Source: an uncultured Clostridia bacterium (lineage in GTDB: Bacteria; Bacillota; Clostridia; Christensenellales; Aristaeellaceae). Taken from it: a DNA stretch of 25,606 bases. This document shows, piece by piece, positions 16,830 through 25,172 of the stretch. Numbering within the stretch: position 1 is the first letter of the stretch; the number at the start of each line of letters is the position of its first letter. Location of the stretch: assembly GCA_937934775.1 (NCBI GenBank), contig CALGYL010000032.1, positions 1 through 25,606 on the forward strand, in the 5' to 3' direction. Below the pieces are notes generated by a model. It was given only the letters and a program-made list of their open reading frames with translations. It was not told the origin of the DNA and searched no databases. Both the position numbers and the translations under genes were made by a program.

Positions 16830-18071
16830 CTAAATCTTGCTAGCTCGTATCTTATAGCAGAAATTTACTATCTTTTCTGCCTGCGTCTTTCCATTCTTTT
16901 CTTGCAAAATAAACTGCCTAGCTGATTGGGCTTTTTCTTGAATCATCCCTCTAGTCATGTCCAAAATCTCCTCAATCTGCCTGGCTATATTCTCTGGCTT
17001 TTCATCATCCGCAACAAATAGATACTTCCAATAATCGTCGGGGATTCCTGATATCTTTGTAGTAAGCACGGGCGTTCCCGACGCCATATATTCAGCGATT
17101 TTTGATGGAAACGTTGTTTTGGTGAACTTGTACTTTGTAGGACGCAAGTTTATCAACAGATCCGAGTTAACCTCAGCACGAATCACTTCGTCATGCGAAA
17201 CAGATCCATAATAACGTATCCGCTTATCCCGGTCTGCTGCCTGCAATATTATACTTTCATATGGACCGCTTCCATAAATATCAAACGACACATTGCATCG
17301 TTGTATAAGTCTTATAACTTCTATTAGTTTTTCAATACCAAATTGAGCGCTCAACTTCCCGGCATAAACAACTTTACGAATTTCGCTATCGCGATACTCG
17401 TTTTTAAAATGCGCCCACTCAGAATCATCCACAATAGCTTCAATACATATAGATGGCTTATGCTTTGGGTTTACAATTTTGTCCATTGCATCGGATATAT
17501 ATATATATCCATCGTAATTTTGAATACTCTTCGCATCCATTTTTTGCTTTACTCGATAAAGCTTTCGCTTCAGGTTGCCCCAATTAGGCGTTAGAATTTC
17601 ATATATGCTTTCCGTCAAATCAGTAATCGCCGCAACCACTTTGATACCAAGCAAGTGCCCGACAAATTTTGCAGCCGAACTTCCGGGTATTAGCGTGTCG
17701 CAGACAATAATCAAGTTCTGACCTTTGTTATTTAATACCCACTTGATTGCTTCAAATGCAATTGCGATCCATAGCCATATATCTCCGATAAAAGGAAATA
17801 TTAACATCGGAATATAATTAAACTTTTTCCCTTCCTCTTCATCCATGCCTGATGTAATCCATTTTCTTTTTTGCTTCATATCAGTTCTTATAATAGGCCG
17901 AATGGCGCATACATCAATTTCGCATCTTTGAAGATCCACCCCGCTGAGCATGTTATGAAAGTACTGTTGCGATGGACACACAGGTTTTTTGTTGTGAAGG
18001 GCTTGTACTTCTTCGAACTTTAGTCTAGAACATACGCTTGAAATCAACAACATTTTAATCATTCGTTTCAT
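16830..18071 (-). CDS. Glycosyltransferase family 4
   Basis: A 413-residue GT-B enzyme. The donor-binding half has VVYAGKLSAQFGIEKLIEVI, FDIYGSGPYESII, IRYYGSVSHDEV and FPSKIAEYMASGTPVLTTKISG, a standard GT4 C-terminal signature. The N-terminal half has a hydrophobic patch (IGDIWLWIAIAFEAI), so it may sit against the membrane. Donor unknown. The ATG at 18071 has only a weak upstream site; a second in-frame ATG lies three codons later. The coding sequence contains an (AT)7 tract at 17495-17508 inside an 18-nt perfect palindrome. Confidence 0.88.
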   Translation of the reverse strand: MKRMIKMLLISSVCSRLKFEEVQALHNKKPVCPSQQYFHNMLSGVDLQRCEIDVCAIRPIIRTDMKQKRKWITSGMDEEEGKKFNYIPMLIFPFIGDIWLWIAIAFEAIKWVLNNKGQNLIIVCDTLIPGSSAAKFVGHLLGIKVVAAITDLTESIYEILTPNWGNLKRKLYRVKQKMDAKSIQNYDGYIYISDAMDKIVNPKHKPSICIEAIVDDSEWAHFKNEYRDSEIRKVVYAGKLSAQFGIEKLIEVIRLIQRCNVSFDIYGSGPYESIILQAADRDKRIRYYGSVSHDEVIRAEVNSDLLINLRPTKYKFTKTTFPSKIAEYMASGTPVLTTKISGIPDDYWKYLFVADDEKPENIARQIEEILDMTRGMIQEKAQSARQFILQEKNGKTQAEKIVNFCYKIRASKI

Positions 18072-18117
18072 CTCAATTCATGGTTATGCATACATTATAC
18101 GAAATGTTCCAAACAGT

Positions 18118-18993
18118 TCAGTCAAGCGTGTCTTCCTTTTTGTTTAGATTGTCCAGGCTGCAGATTGCGATCCGCCTTAAATATTTTAATTCAGAATATA
18201 ACCATACAAACACATAGATTGGAAACACAATTCTTTTCTGTTGATAGAGTTCTTTAATATTTATCATATAATTGTGGTGCATTTGCTTAATATCTCCTGA
18301 CAATCCTCGAACGCCAAATCCACGTCTTCCTCCATCATAAACAGCCACCTGATCAGGCATGTAATAATAGCCATAACTTCCACAAATCTTCATAAAGAAC
18401 TGTCCATCTTCACAGTACCTTCGTGTTTCATCATATCCGCCAATCTCTGTGAAAATTTTTCGTCTAAACATCGCAGTAGACGTTTGAGGGAACATTTTTA
18501 TGCAGAGCTCATTTATATTTGGCGCGTACAACCTATTAATCTTTTTCCAAAAAACCATAACAGGCTCCGATGTATGATTTCCGCCAATAAAGTCTATTTC
18601 CGGATGCGCTTGAATTGTTTTAAGCTGCAATTCAATCTTGTTTGGTAGCCACTCGTCGTCTGCATCTAGTAACGCAATCCAGTCCCCACTCGACACATGA
18701 AGCCCGGCATTACGCGCCGTTGATACTCCGCCATTATCTTTGTTAACTAGTTTTACTGGTAGATTAGGATTGTCCCTTTGATACTTTTCAACTTCGTCTT
18801 TTGTTCTATCCTTTGATCCATCATTAACCACAATAATTTCCTTGATACATCTGATCCATGTCTGGTTTTTGATTGAATCAAGTGCACGAATTATTACTTT
18901 CTCTGCATTATATGCAGGTATTACAACAGAAACCGAAAATTTTGTTGGAGCTGAAGCATAACTAATTTTTTCGGTCTGAAAAACTTTACTCAT
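18118..18993 (-). CDS. Glycosyltransferase family 2
   Basis: About 291 residues with the GT-A fold. It shows VSVVIPAYNAEKVIIRALDS near residue 21, IIVVNDGSKDRT, NGGVSTARNAGL and the D-x-D metal site in ALLDADDEW (D110, D112). It adds one sugar in the inverting mode typical of GT2. I chose the ATG at 18993 because GGAG lies 8 nt upstream inside the preceding gene; an ATG at 19023 would add ten residues. The start overlaps the acetyltransferase stop by 8 nt, pointing to translational coupling. Confidence 0.9.
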   Translation of the reverse strand: MSKVFQTEKISYASAPTKFSVSVVIPAYNAEKVIIRALDSIKNQTWIRCIKEIIVVNDGSKDRTKDEVEKYQRDNPNLPVKLVNKDNGGVSTARNAGLHVSSGDWIALLDADDEWLPNKIELQLKTIQAHPEIDFIGGNHTSEPVMVFWKKINRLYAPNINELCIKMFPQTSTAMFRRKIFTEIGGYDETRRYCEDGQFFMKICGSYGYYYMPDQVAVYDGGRRGFGVRGLSGDIKQMHHNYMINIKELYQQKRIVFPIYVFVWLYSELKYLRRIAICSLDNLNKKEDTLD

Positions 18994-19546
18994 TTGCTCT
19001 TCTCCATTCCCCAGCCTTCTCATCGTAGAACTTAACTATTCTTGCAGGAACACCAACTATTACTGAATAATCCGGAAATTGACCTCGCACTACGGCGTTC
19101 GTACCTACGATACATTGCTTCCCAAGTTTTGTACCTGCCTGGATAGAAGCACCGAAACCGATAAAACAGTTCTCTCCAATCACGGTCTCCTTGCAAATCA
19201 TTGCCTGATTAAGAATATGTTCGCCAATCAGCTTATAGTCATGATCAATATTAGTTATAAACACATTCCCGGATATTGTCGTTTTAGCTCCGATTACAAG
19301 ATTTGACCCTTTTGATGTTATATGAAAGTTCTGTCCAATTGAACAGTCGTTTTTAATTGTAATCTCTCCACCTTCATGCGCTTCCATTCTATTACCAGGA
19401 TATATTCTTACTCTGTCGCCAATTGATATCCTCCCAAATCCAACAATAGAAATTGATGGACCCAAGTAAGAATACACACCAACCTTTTTAAATAACGGCT
19501 TCTTCGCTAAAAGGCGTAGCCACCACCACATTTTTTGGATGTTCAT
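18986..19546 (-). CDS. Hexapeptide-repeat acetyltransferase (WcaF/LbetaH type)
   Basis: A 186-residue left-handed beta-helix protein with repeats such as ISIVGFGR, ISIGDRVR, TIKNDCSIG, VIGAKTTIS, VIGENCFIGFGASIQ and CIVGTNAVV. It ends with the complete VGVPARIVKFYD tail, in contrast to the truncated acetyltransferase at 6.4-7.0 kb. ITNIDHDY supplies a histidine in the expected catalytic place. It probably O- or N-acetylates a sugar of the repeat unit using acetyl-CoA. The RBS AAGGAG precedes the ATG. It overlaps the GT2 gene and follows the next glycosyltransferase gene by 67 bp. Confidence 0.9.
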   Translation of the reverse strand: MNIQKMWWWLRLLAKKPLFKKVGVYSYLGPSISIVGFGRISIGDRVRIYPGNRMEAHEGGEITIKNDCSIGQNFHITSKGSNLVIGAKTTISGNVFITNIDHDYKLIGEHILNQAMICKETVIGENCFIGFGASIQAGTKLGKQCIVGTNAVVRGQFPDYSVIVGVPARIVKFYDEKAGEWRRANE

Positions 19547-19613
19547 TTTTACTCCTTCAAATGCACGGGCTTTGCATATACTTTATTGTAATTCATACAA
19601 CGTGTCGGACTCT

Positions 19614-20624
19614 CTACATTGTTAAAACATCAGTCACCCATCTGCTTATTGAATAACTATTGTAAACATCATCAGGCAATTTTACATACGGTTTGTTTAA
19701 GAATTCCGTGGGAACGTGTATATGACTTCTATCCATGACATACACATTGTTCGGATTGTAAAAATCATAATTTACCACATCTTTATTAGTTGTTATTAAC
19801 TTTTTTCTCATTCCGATTGTCTCGATTGTTCGCATTGTAAGGCCTGTTTGGCCAGGATGCTGAATATCAAAAATCGCCATTGACTCACGCATAATCTCGC
19901 TAACTTTACCGGCTGATAGCGATTTATATTTGAACTCGCGTACACGAGCCTTCCGATACTGAATATTTGTAATTCGATACACAAAATATACGAATCTGCT
20001 CTGCAAATAGTAGTAGTGATAGAATTTCAGGTCACTTTTTTCGCAAATACGCCTGACGGTTTCCAGTATGTAATACCTGTCCGTATGGATCGTTCCGCAA
20101 AAGCTAATATGATATTGTGGCTTCTCACATTCATCTTTCTGTTTGTCTGACCACATATAATCGTTAGCGTAGAATAGCGGTCTAAATCCAAATTCAGGGT
20201 GATTTCTGCAATCTTCTCTGTCGAACGAGGTGATTCGATCAAAAAACCGAAGCTTGCTCTCAATTCCCTTAATATTGTTAAGTGAATCCCAAAGATGCAA
20301 CCGCATTTTTGCATTCTTAAAAGTATGACGATATGATCTTAAGGTTTTGCACGTCACCATATCACACTTTATAAACAGAATGGTATCGTACACGTTTTTA
20401 GAAATTTTTCGTCTTATTATTTCATAGTACAAATCCGTAATCGCCGACAATATTGTAGGGGCAAATTTCGCAATTGATTTTCCAATTTTACTACGCACTG
20501 ACCTAACACTATAATAGTCAACGATAGCACCCTGTGCCAGCATCTCATCCAAGATTCTTTTCTCATAGCCAAATGTCTCAAGACCAAAAAACAGTATCCT
20601 CATTCCCTTAAGTTGGCTTGTCAT
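19614..20624 (-). CDS. CgeB-like glycosyltransferase of a capsule-cluster family
   Basis: About 336 residues. It opens with MRILFFGLETFGYEKRILDEM after a short leader. It has RLHLWDSLNNI and FCGTIHTDRYYIL in the middle and DIQHPGQTGLTMRTIETIGMRKKLITTNKDV in the C-terminal third. The last block is the donor-domain signature of a glycosyltransferase group often found in capsule and LPS clusters and related to CgeB. Substrate unknown. The ATG at 20624 has GGAG 9 nt upstream; an ATG at 20639 gives five more residues with a poor site. The sequence is lysine-rich and AT-rich, unlike the CapD-type gene before it, and marks the start of the variable block. Confidence 0.75.
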   Translation of the reverse strand: MTSQLKGMRILFFGLETFGYEKRILDEMLAQGAIVDYYSVRSVRSKIGKSIAKFAPTILSAITDLYYEIIRRKISKNVYDTILFIKCDMVTCKTLRSYRHTFKNAKMRLHLWDSLNNIKGIESKLRFFDRITSFDREDCRNHPEFGFRPLFYANDYMWSDKQKDECEKPQYHISFCGTIHTDRYYILETVRRICEKSDLKFYHYYYLQSRFVYFVYRITNIQYRKARVREFKYKSLSAGKVSEIMRESMAIFDIQHPGQTGLTMRTIETIGMRKKLITTNKDVVNYDFYNPNNVYVMDRSHIHVPTEFLNKPYVKLPDDVYNSYSISRWVTDVLTM

Positions 20625-20639
20625 CTCATAATACTCCAT

Positions 20640-20817
20640 CTTTTATTCATAACTTAATGATAAGCAACCATATTGGGATCGCAACAGTTGTATCGACAAA
20701 AGACAGCACCAAATCAACCATATGCATGAAGTATTGAAAATGTACTGTTTGTCAATTCACATAATCGAACCACAAAATGAATTTGCTTCCACACAGGTGC
20801 GTATCTGCAGTGATTAC
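20640..20817. other. Intergenic region at the composition boundary
   Basis: This 178-bp gap lies between the GC-rich CapD-type gene and the AT-rich glycosyltransferase block. It holds no gene. A perfect minus-strand TTGACA (20750-20755) is present, but the hexamer 16 nt downstream (TACTTC) is a poor -10, so I do not call a promoter. Confidence 0.5.
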
Positions 20818-22785
20818 TTAGCCCACTGCCTGCTGCGCATTCACCCGGATGACCTCCTCGGCCTCACAAGCGCTGCGGTTGACCTCCTCAGGCAGGCGAT
20901 AGGTGGGGACGATCTGCATCAGAGCGTTGCGAATGGCCTCGTTGTCATCCGTATCCAGTGCCATCCTGAGAACCGCAAGCCTGCGATCGATCTCTTCGCG
21001 GCTGAGCGGCTGATCGCTTTCAATGAAAATGCGGTCATTTTTCGTCTTGCTCAGGCAGGCTGTCTTAATGAGCAGCTCCTCGTAGAGCTTTTCACCCGGC
21101 CTGAGCCCGATTTCGACGATGTCGATGTCCTTGTAGGGCTCAAGCCCCGTCAGGCGGATCATGTTTTCAGCCAGATCCAGTATCTTGACAGGCTTGCCCA
21201 TGTCCAGCACATACAGTTCTCCGCGCTCCGCCATGGCCCCAGACTGAAGCACCAGCTGCGAAGCTTCGGGGATGGTCATGAAATACCGGACGATCCTCTT
21301 ATCTGTGATGGTGATCGGCCCGCCCGCCGCGATCTGTCGCTTGAACAGCGGAACCACCGAGCCATTGGAACCCAGCACGTTCCCAAAGCGCGTCGCGGAG
21401 AAGCTGGTCTTGCTCCCCGCCCGGCTCTGGACGATCATCTCACACATGCGTTTGGAAGCGCCCATGATGTTGGTGGGATTGACCGCCTTGTCCGTCGACA
21501 CCATGATGAACTTCTGCGCGGCGTACTTCTCCGCCGCCGTCACGACGTTCAGGGTCCCGAACACGTTGTTTTTGACCGCCTCAGAGGCACAGCGCTCCAT
21601 GAGCGGCACATGCTTGTGCGCCGCCGCGTGCAGTACAATCTGCGGATGGTAACGGCTGAACAGGCGCTCAATTTTTCTGCTGTCCCGGACAGACGCGATC
21701 TCTACCGAGAGGTTCAATGCACTTCCGTAGGCCAGCCGTAGTTCCTGCTCAATGTCGTAGGCGTTGTTCTCGTAAATGTCCAGGACGACAAGCTGCCTGG
21801 GCTGCATGCGCGCAACCTGCCGGCAAAGCTCGCTTCCAATCGATCCGCCCCCGCCGGTGATCAGTACGACCTTGTCCCGGTAGAACGAGACGACCTGGTC
21901 ATCGCTGATGGCAACCGGCTTTCGGAACAGAAGCTCGTCAATGCTGAATTCCCGGAGCTGCCGCTTGCCGTTCTCGGTCGCCTGCTCCATGGGGAAATCG
22001 TAGATCTTCACCTTATAGCCGGCGCGCTTGTACCGCTCATACAGCGCCTGCCGCCGCTCCGTCGGCATGCCCGGAATGGCGAATACCACCTCGGACACCG
22101 CATAGGCGCGCAACTCCTCCATCGCCTCCAGCCGCTCGGGCAGAACCGGAAGGCCGGCCACTTCCCGCCCGGCCTTTTCGGGACTGTTGTCAATAAAGCA
22201 GCGCGGACGGAACCGGGAATTGGGGTTGTGCTGCAACTCCTCCGCAAGCATGACGCCAACACTTCCAGCGCCGATGATTGCGATGTCGGTGCGGGCGTTT
22301 TCCGCATTCTCCCAAATCACGTCTTCCTTATAGACGCTCTTGCGGAGGAAGGCGTATAGGCCCCTGAATTTGATCGCGTCGCTCCAGGGCTTGCTGACGT
22401 ACTCGCGCAGGAATTTGTAGAAGAACCGGATCCCCAGCGTGACCAGCAGCGAGAGGGCCACCAGCGATACTTCCCGAACGAAGGATACGCGGATTTTCGT
22501 GGGCAGCGCGAGCTCCGTCAGCGCGTAGTACAAGCAGCCGGCGCAGAAGTCCGCCGCCATGAGGCGGATATACTCCGTCGAACCCGCATAGCGCCAGATC
22601 TGCCGGTACACCTTGAAAAGCAACCGGCACATGAAGATGCTGGCAGCCGCCAGCACGATGTGGAGCAGTACGGCGCCCGTCGTCAGCTTGGTCAGGCTGC
22701 TCGGGTAGATGACCAGGATAAAATAACAGACCGCCAGGATGCACAGGGCATCCACAAAAATCAACCGCATTCGCCTAGCATTCAA
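20818..22785 (-). CDS. Membrane-anchored nucleotide-sugar 4,6-dehydratase (CapD/FlaA1/WbpM family)
   Basis: About 655 residues. Four hydrophobic helices occupy roughly the first 130 residues, followed by a CoA-binding-like Rossmann domain (IAIIGAGSVGVMLAEEL) and the catalytic SDR domain (VVLITGGGGSIGSELCR). The active site reads STDKAVNPTNIMGASK, with Met in place of Tyr as in WbpM and PglF. It should convert UDP-GlcNAc or a related UDP-HexNAc to the 4-keto-6-deoxy sugar, the precursor of FucNAc, QuiNAc or bacillosamine-type sugars. I favour a TTG start at 22785, since AGGGGGTG lies just upstream and the protein then begins NARRMRLIFVDAL as family members do; an ATG at 22839 (AAGGGA upstream) would add 18 residues. 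No dedicated aminotransferase or reductase for its product is nearby. Confidence 0.9.
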   Translation of the reverse strand: MNARRMRLIFVDALCILAVCYFILVIYPSSLTKLTTGAVLLHIVLAAASIFMCRLLFKVYRQIWRYAGSTEYIRLMAADFCAGCLYYALTELALPTKIRVSFVREVSLVALSLLVTLGIRFFYKFLREYVSKPWSDAIKFRGLYAFLRKSVYKEDVIWENAENARTDIAIIGAGSVGVMLAEELQHNPNSRFRPRCFIDNSPEKAGREVAGLPVLPERLEAMEELRAYAVSEVVFAIPGMPTERRQALYERYKRAGYKVKIYDFPMEQATENGKRQLREFSIDELLFRKPVAISDDQVVSFYRDKVVLITGGGGSIGSELCRQVARMQPRQLVVLDIYENNAYDIEQELRLAYGSALNLSVEIASVRDSRKIERLFSRYHPQIVLHAAAHKHVPLMERCASEAVKNNVFGTLNVVTAAEKYAAQKFIMVSTDKAVNPTNIMGASKRMCEMIVQSRAGSKTSFSATRFGNVLGSNGSVVPLFKRQIAAGGPITITDKRIVRYFMTIPEASQLVLQSGAMAERGELYVLDMGKPVKILDLAENMIRLTGLEPYKDIDIVEIGLRPGEKLYEELLIKTACLSKTKNDRIFIESDQPLSREEIDRRLAVLRMALDTDDNEAIRNALMQIVPTYRLPEEVNRSACEAEEVIRVNAQQAVG

Positions 22786-22984
22786 GTGAACACCCCCTAA
22801 TTCGTTTTGCACGCGGGCAATGGCGCCGTTTCTGGCCATATATTCAATCCCTTGAAAATTCCGTTGGCATGGCTTCGCCACCCCAACACAGTTGGGCATT
22901 TTCCGCTGTTTTCGCACGGCGCGCCACCACGCAATGCGCTGTGTGTGGCGATACCGGACTGCCTGTGCGCGTACTGCCGCGCGG

Positions 22985-23540
22985 CTACTGGTCCTTCCCG
23001 TAGATGAATTCCCTCAGCAGCTTCCTGTTCGCGTCAAAGTCCGCGCGTATGGACCCGTCCGTCGCGTCCAATTCAAACGTGCCGTCCACTGGAATGCGGC
23101 ACTGTTCAATCGAATCCACGCCGAACGAGAGACCCACGCTGGCCAGCGAGAGGACGTCCGCGATGCTTAAGCTGGTCTCGACGTGTTCGAACGCGGACAT
23201 CACCACGCTCATGAGCTGTGCAGGGTCCGCCGTCCTTCAGCTTCCCAAGTACCGCCAGCAGCACCCGCCGCTGCCGCAGTGTCACGGCGTCATCCAGACC
23301 GGTCGCATTACTGCGGCAGAAGGTTATCGCCAGCAGCCCGTTGAGGTGAACGGAATCCCCGCTCCTGTCCAGAGAGGTCTCCCCCTCGTAATCGCCGAAA
23401 ATGCTCAGATAGTCTTGAATGGCCTCATTGAGCCATTCCCGCTCGTCCGCGGTGACCTGAATGTCGATCCCGCCGATCTGGTCGATCACGTCGACCCGCC
23501 CAGCCATGTTGATGAGCGCGTAATCCTTCCGCCGAACGCG
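22985..23540 (-). pseudogene. Truncated, frameshifted second copy of the LCP gene
   Basis: The sequence matches the C-terminal 60 percent of the intact LCP gene directly upstream. One frame carries YALINMAGRVDVIDQIGG through SVHLNGLLAITFCRSNATG to RQRRVLLAVLGKLKDGG. The match then moves to another frame from about 23225 and continues with VETSLSIADVLSLASVGLSF to FIYGKDQ and a TAG at 22985-22987. The first 130 or so residues, including the R-x-D and first catalytic arginine motifs, are absent. The DYTR motif of the intact copy has become DDAV, so the surviving part has also lost a key arginine. It lies between the intact LCP gene and the CapD-type gene and is almost certainly nonfunctional. 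Confidence 0.85.
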
Positions 23541-23616
23541 CCTGCCGCTTCTTCGCACCGCTCAGGTCCTCGCACTGAATGGATACGCGAATTCTACAAC
23601 CGGTTGGGTCCAAGTT

Positions 23617-24540
23617 CTAGCCCTTTTCGCCGTAGATGAATTCGCTCAGAAGTTCCTTGTTCTTTTCAAAGTCCGGCCGGATGGACCAGAAGCCGTCCTT
23701 CATGCCCGATTCGAAGGTGCCGTCCGCCGGGATGCGATTCTGCTCGATCGAGGCTTCATCAAGATTCAGGCCTACATTGGCTAGCGAGATCACGTCAATG
23801 AGGTTCAGGTTGGTCTCGACTTCTCCAAAGGCGGAAGTTACGACCGCCGCAAGCTGCGCGGCATCCAGCGACTTCATTTTTTCGAGAACCGCCAGCAGCA
23901 CTATACGCTGCCGCTGCACGCGGGTGTAATCTGTGCCGATTGTGCGATTGCGGCAGAAGGTCATCGCTAACAGCCCATTCAGATGAACTGAATCGCCACT
24001 CTTGCCTATAGACAGCTCTCCGTCGTAAGGGCCGAATGTTTCCAGATATCCCTTGGCAGCCGCATTAACCCATTTTTTCTCGCCTTCGGTGACCGGAATA
24101 TCGATTCCGCCGATCTGATCGATCACATCCACGAGCCCAACCATGTTGATCAAGACAAAGTCCTCGATATCAGTCCCGAAGCTTTCGTTAACCGTCTTCA
24201 CGGTCAGCTCCGGCCCGCCGTAGACATTAGCCGCGTTGATTTTGCCGTGCCCAGGCATACCCGGATAGCTGACCCAGGTGTCGCGCATGATCGATGTCAT
24301 CTTGGCCTTGCTCTCAGCCTTATTGATCGAAAGGATGATTATTGAGTCCGTGCGCTCATAGGCAGATTTGTTACGGGAATCACCACCCAAGAGCAGAATG
24401 TTCCACCATTCGCTCTTATCTGCGGCTTCGGACGCAGTATCCTGCGTCGCCGCGGTGCTCTCCGCTCGTGCCACTGTTTTCAGCGCACCGACACAAACCG
24501 CAAAAATCAAGACTACTAAAACAACAACCAGTTTTTTCAC
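23617..24540 (-). CDS. LytR-CpsA-Psr (LCP) family cell-wall polymer ligase
   Basis: A 307-residue protein with an N-terminal membrane anchor or signal sequence (residues 4-22) and an LCP domain from about residue 45. Landmarks: NILLLGGDSR (47-56), ERTDSIIILS with R63 and D65, SIMRDTWVSYPG with R86, KINAANVYGG, INMVGLVDVIDQIGGIDI and GTDYTRVQRQR with R207 and R210; these bind pyrophosphate and the polyprenyl chain in characterised members. LCP enzymes move polymers from lipid carrier to peptidoglycan on the outer face. The start is GTG with AAGGAG 10 nt upstream. It is the first complete gene of the operon. No accessory extracytoplasmic domain is present; an 80-residue C-terminal extension of unknown role follows the catalytic core. 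Confidence 0.93.
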   Translation of the reverse strand: MKKLVVVLVVLIFAVCVGALKTVARAESTAATQDTASEAADKSEWWNILLLGGDSRNKSAYERTDSIIILSINKAESKAKMTSIMRDTWVSYPGMPGHGKINAANVYGGPELTVKTVNESFGTDIEDFVLINMVGLVDVIDQIGGIDIPVTEGEKKWVNAAAKGYLETFGPYDGELSIGKSGDSVHLNGLLAMTFCRNRTIGTDYTRVQRQRIVLLAVLEKMKSLDAAQLAAVVTSAFGEVETNLNLIDVISLANVGLNLDEASIEQNRIPADGTFESGMKDGFWSIRPDFEKNKELLSEFIYGEKG

Positions 24541-24803
24541 GCTAATATGGCTCCTTCAGTCATCATTTTTGATTACAAATTTGCTTTTTTTGTCTTCAAA
24601 TTGCCGTTTCAATTAAATAAAAAGTCGGCTTCATAATGATTAAGCCCTCTCTGACTTAGGTCCCAAATACCTGATATGGAGAATCTTCATTGGAGTCAAC
24701 CTAACTCATTACTCCGGTTTCAGTCCTTTTAAACCGTAGCATTACTCCATTGGATAAATTCACAATGGGTGATCCCTTTACCTCATCGGGCTTATCTCTC
24801 TGT
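24541..24803 (-). promoter_or_regulatory. Leader segment before the LCP gene, with two stem-loops
   Basis: No gene is visible. The minus-strand transcript would contain two neighbouring inverted repeats: CGGTTT/AAACCG (24715-24720 with 24731-24736) and CCATTG/CAATGG (24747-24752 with 24763-24768), each with a 10-nt loop. A direct repeat CATTACTCC occurs at about 24707-24715 and 24740-24748. Neither hairpin is followed by a U-run in the transcript, so these are not plain terminators. The segment could be a structured leader or merely decayed sequence. Confidence 0.3.
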
Positions 24804-25172
24804 TACTTGGAAAGGCAACCAGCGCAAGAAGATGCTGCCAGCCGCCAGTGTGATGTAATCAGCACGTCGCCCGTCGTCAGTTTGGTCAAGCCGCTCTGTA
24901 GATTCAATCACTCGGAACGGTAAGGCTTCGCCATCCCAAATCAGCTGGGCATTTCTCGTAAATTTTCGCACGACGCGCCACCACGCAATGCGCTGTGTGT
25001 GGCTATATCGGGCTGCCTGTGTACGCACTGGCTACTGGCCTTTCCCGTAGATGTCGCGTCCAATTCAAAGTGCCGTCCGCCGGGATACGGCACTATTCAA
25101 TCGAATCCAAGCCGAACAAGATGCTCACGCTGGGCAACGAGAGAACAGCCGCGATGCATAAGCTGCAGCTGT
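24804..25172 (-). pseudogene. Decayed second copy of the LCP-end / capD-start junction
   Basis: Three blocks align in order with 22.61-23.18 kb. Block 24804-24893 matches the second membrane helix of the CapD-type protein and still encodes AAGSIFLRWLPFQV against AAASIFMCRLLFKV. Block 24898-25053 matches the sequence ahead of that gene, with long shared runs such as CGCCACCACGCAATGCGCTG. Block 25054-25172 matches the last part of the LCP pseudogene. About 135 bp are missing between the first two blocks and about 45-50 bp between the last two, and single-base gaps break the frame. It is closer to the broken LCP copy than to the intact one. Confidence 0.8.

Noticed and set aside
20728..20755. 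Perfect TTGACA as an internal promoter before the AT-rich block
   Set aside because: The hexamer at 16 nt (TACTTC) matches the -10 consensus poorly.
20722..21741. Long plus-strand open frame of 339 codons opposite the CapD-type gene
   Set aside because: It lies antisense to a gene with clear catalytic motifs, has no family-like content and arises from the GC-rich codon pattern of the real gene.
22869..22905. Hairpin CCCAAC/GTTGGG upstream of the CapD-type gene as a terminator
   Set aside because: Short stem, no U-run in the transcript direction, and the stem is not preserved in the duplicated relic.
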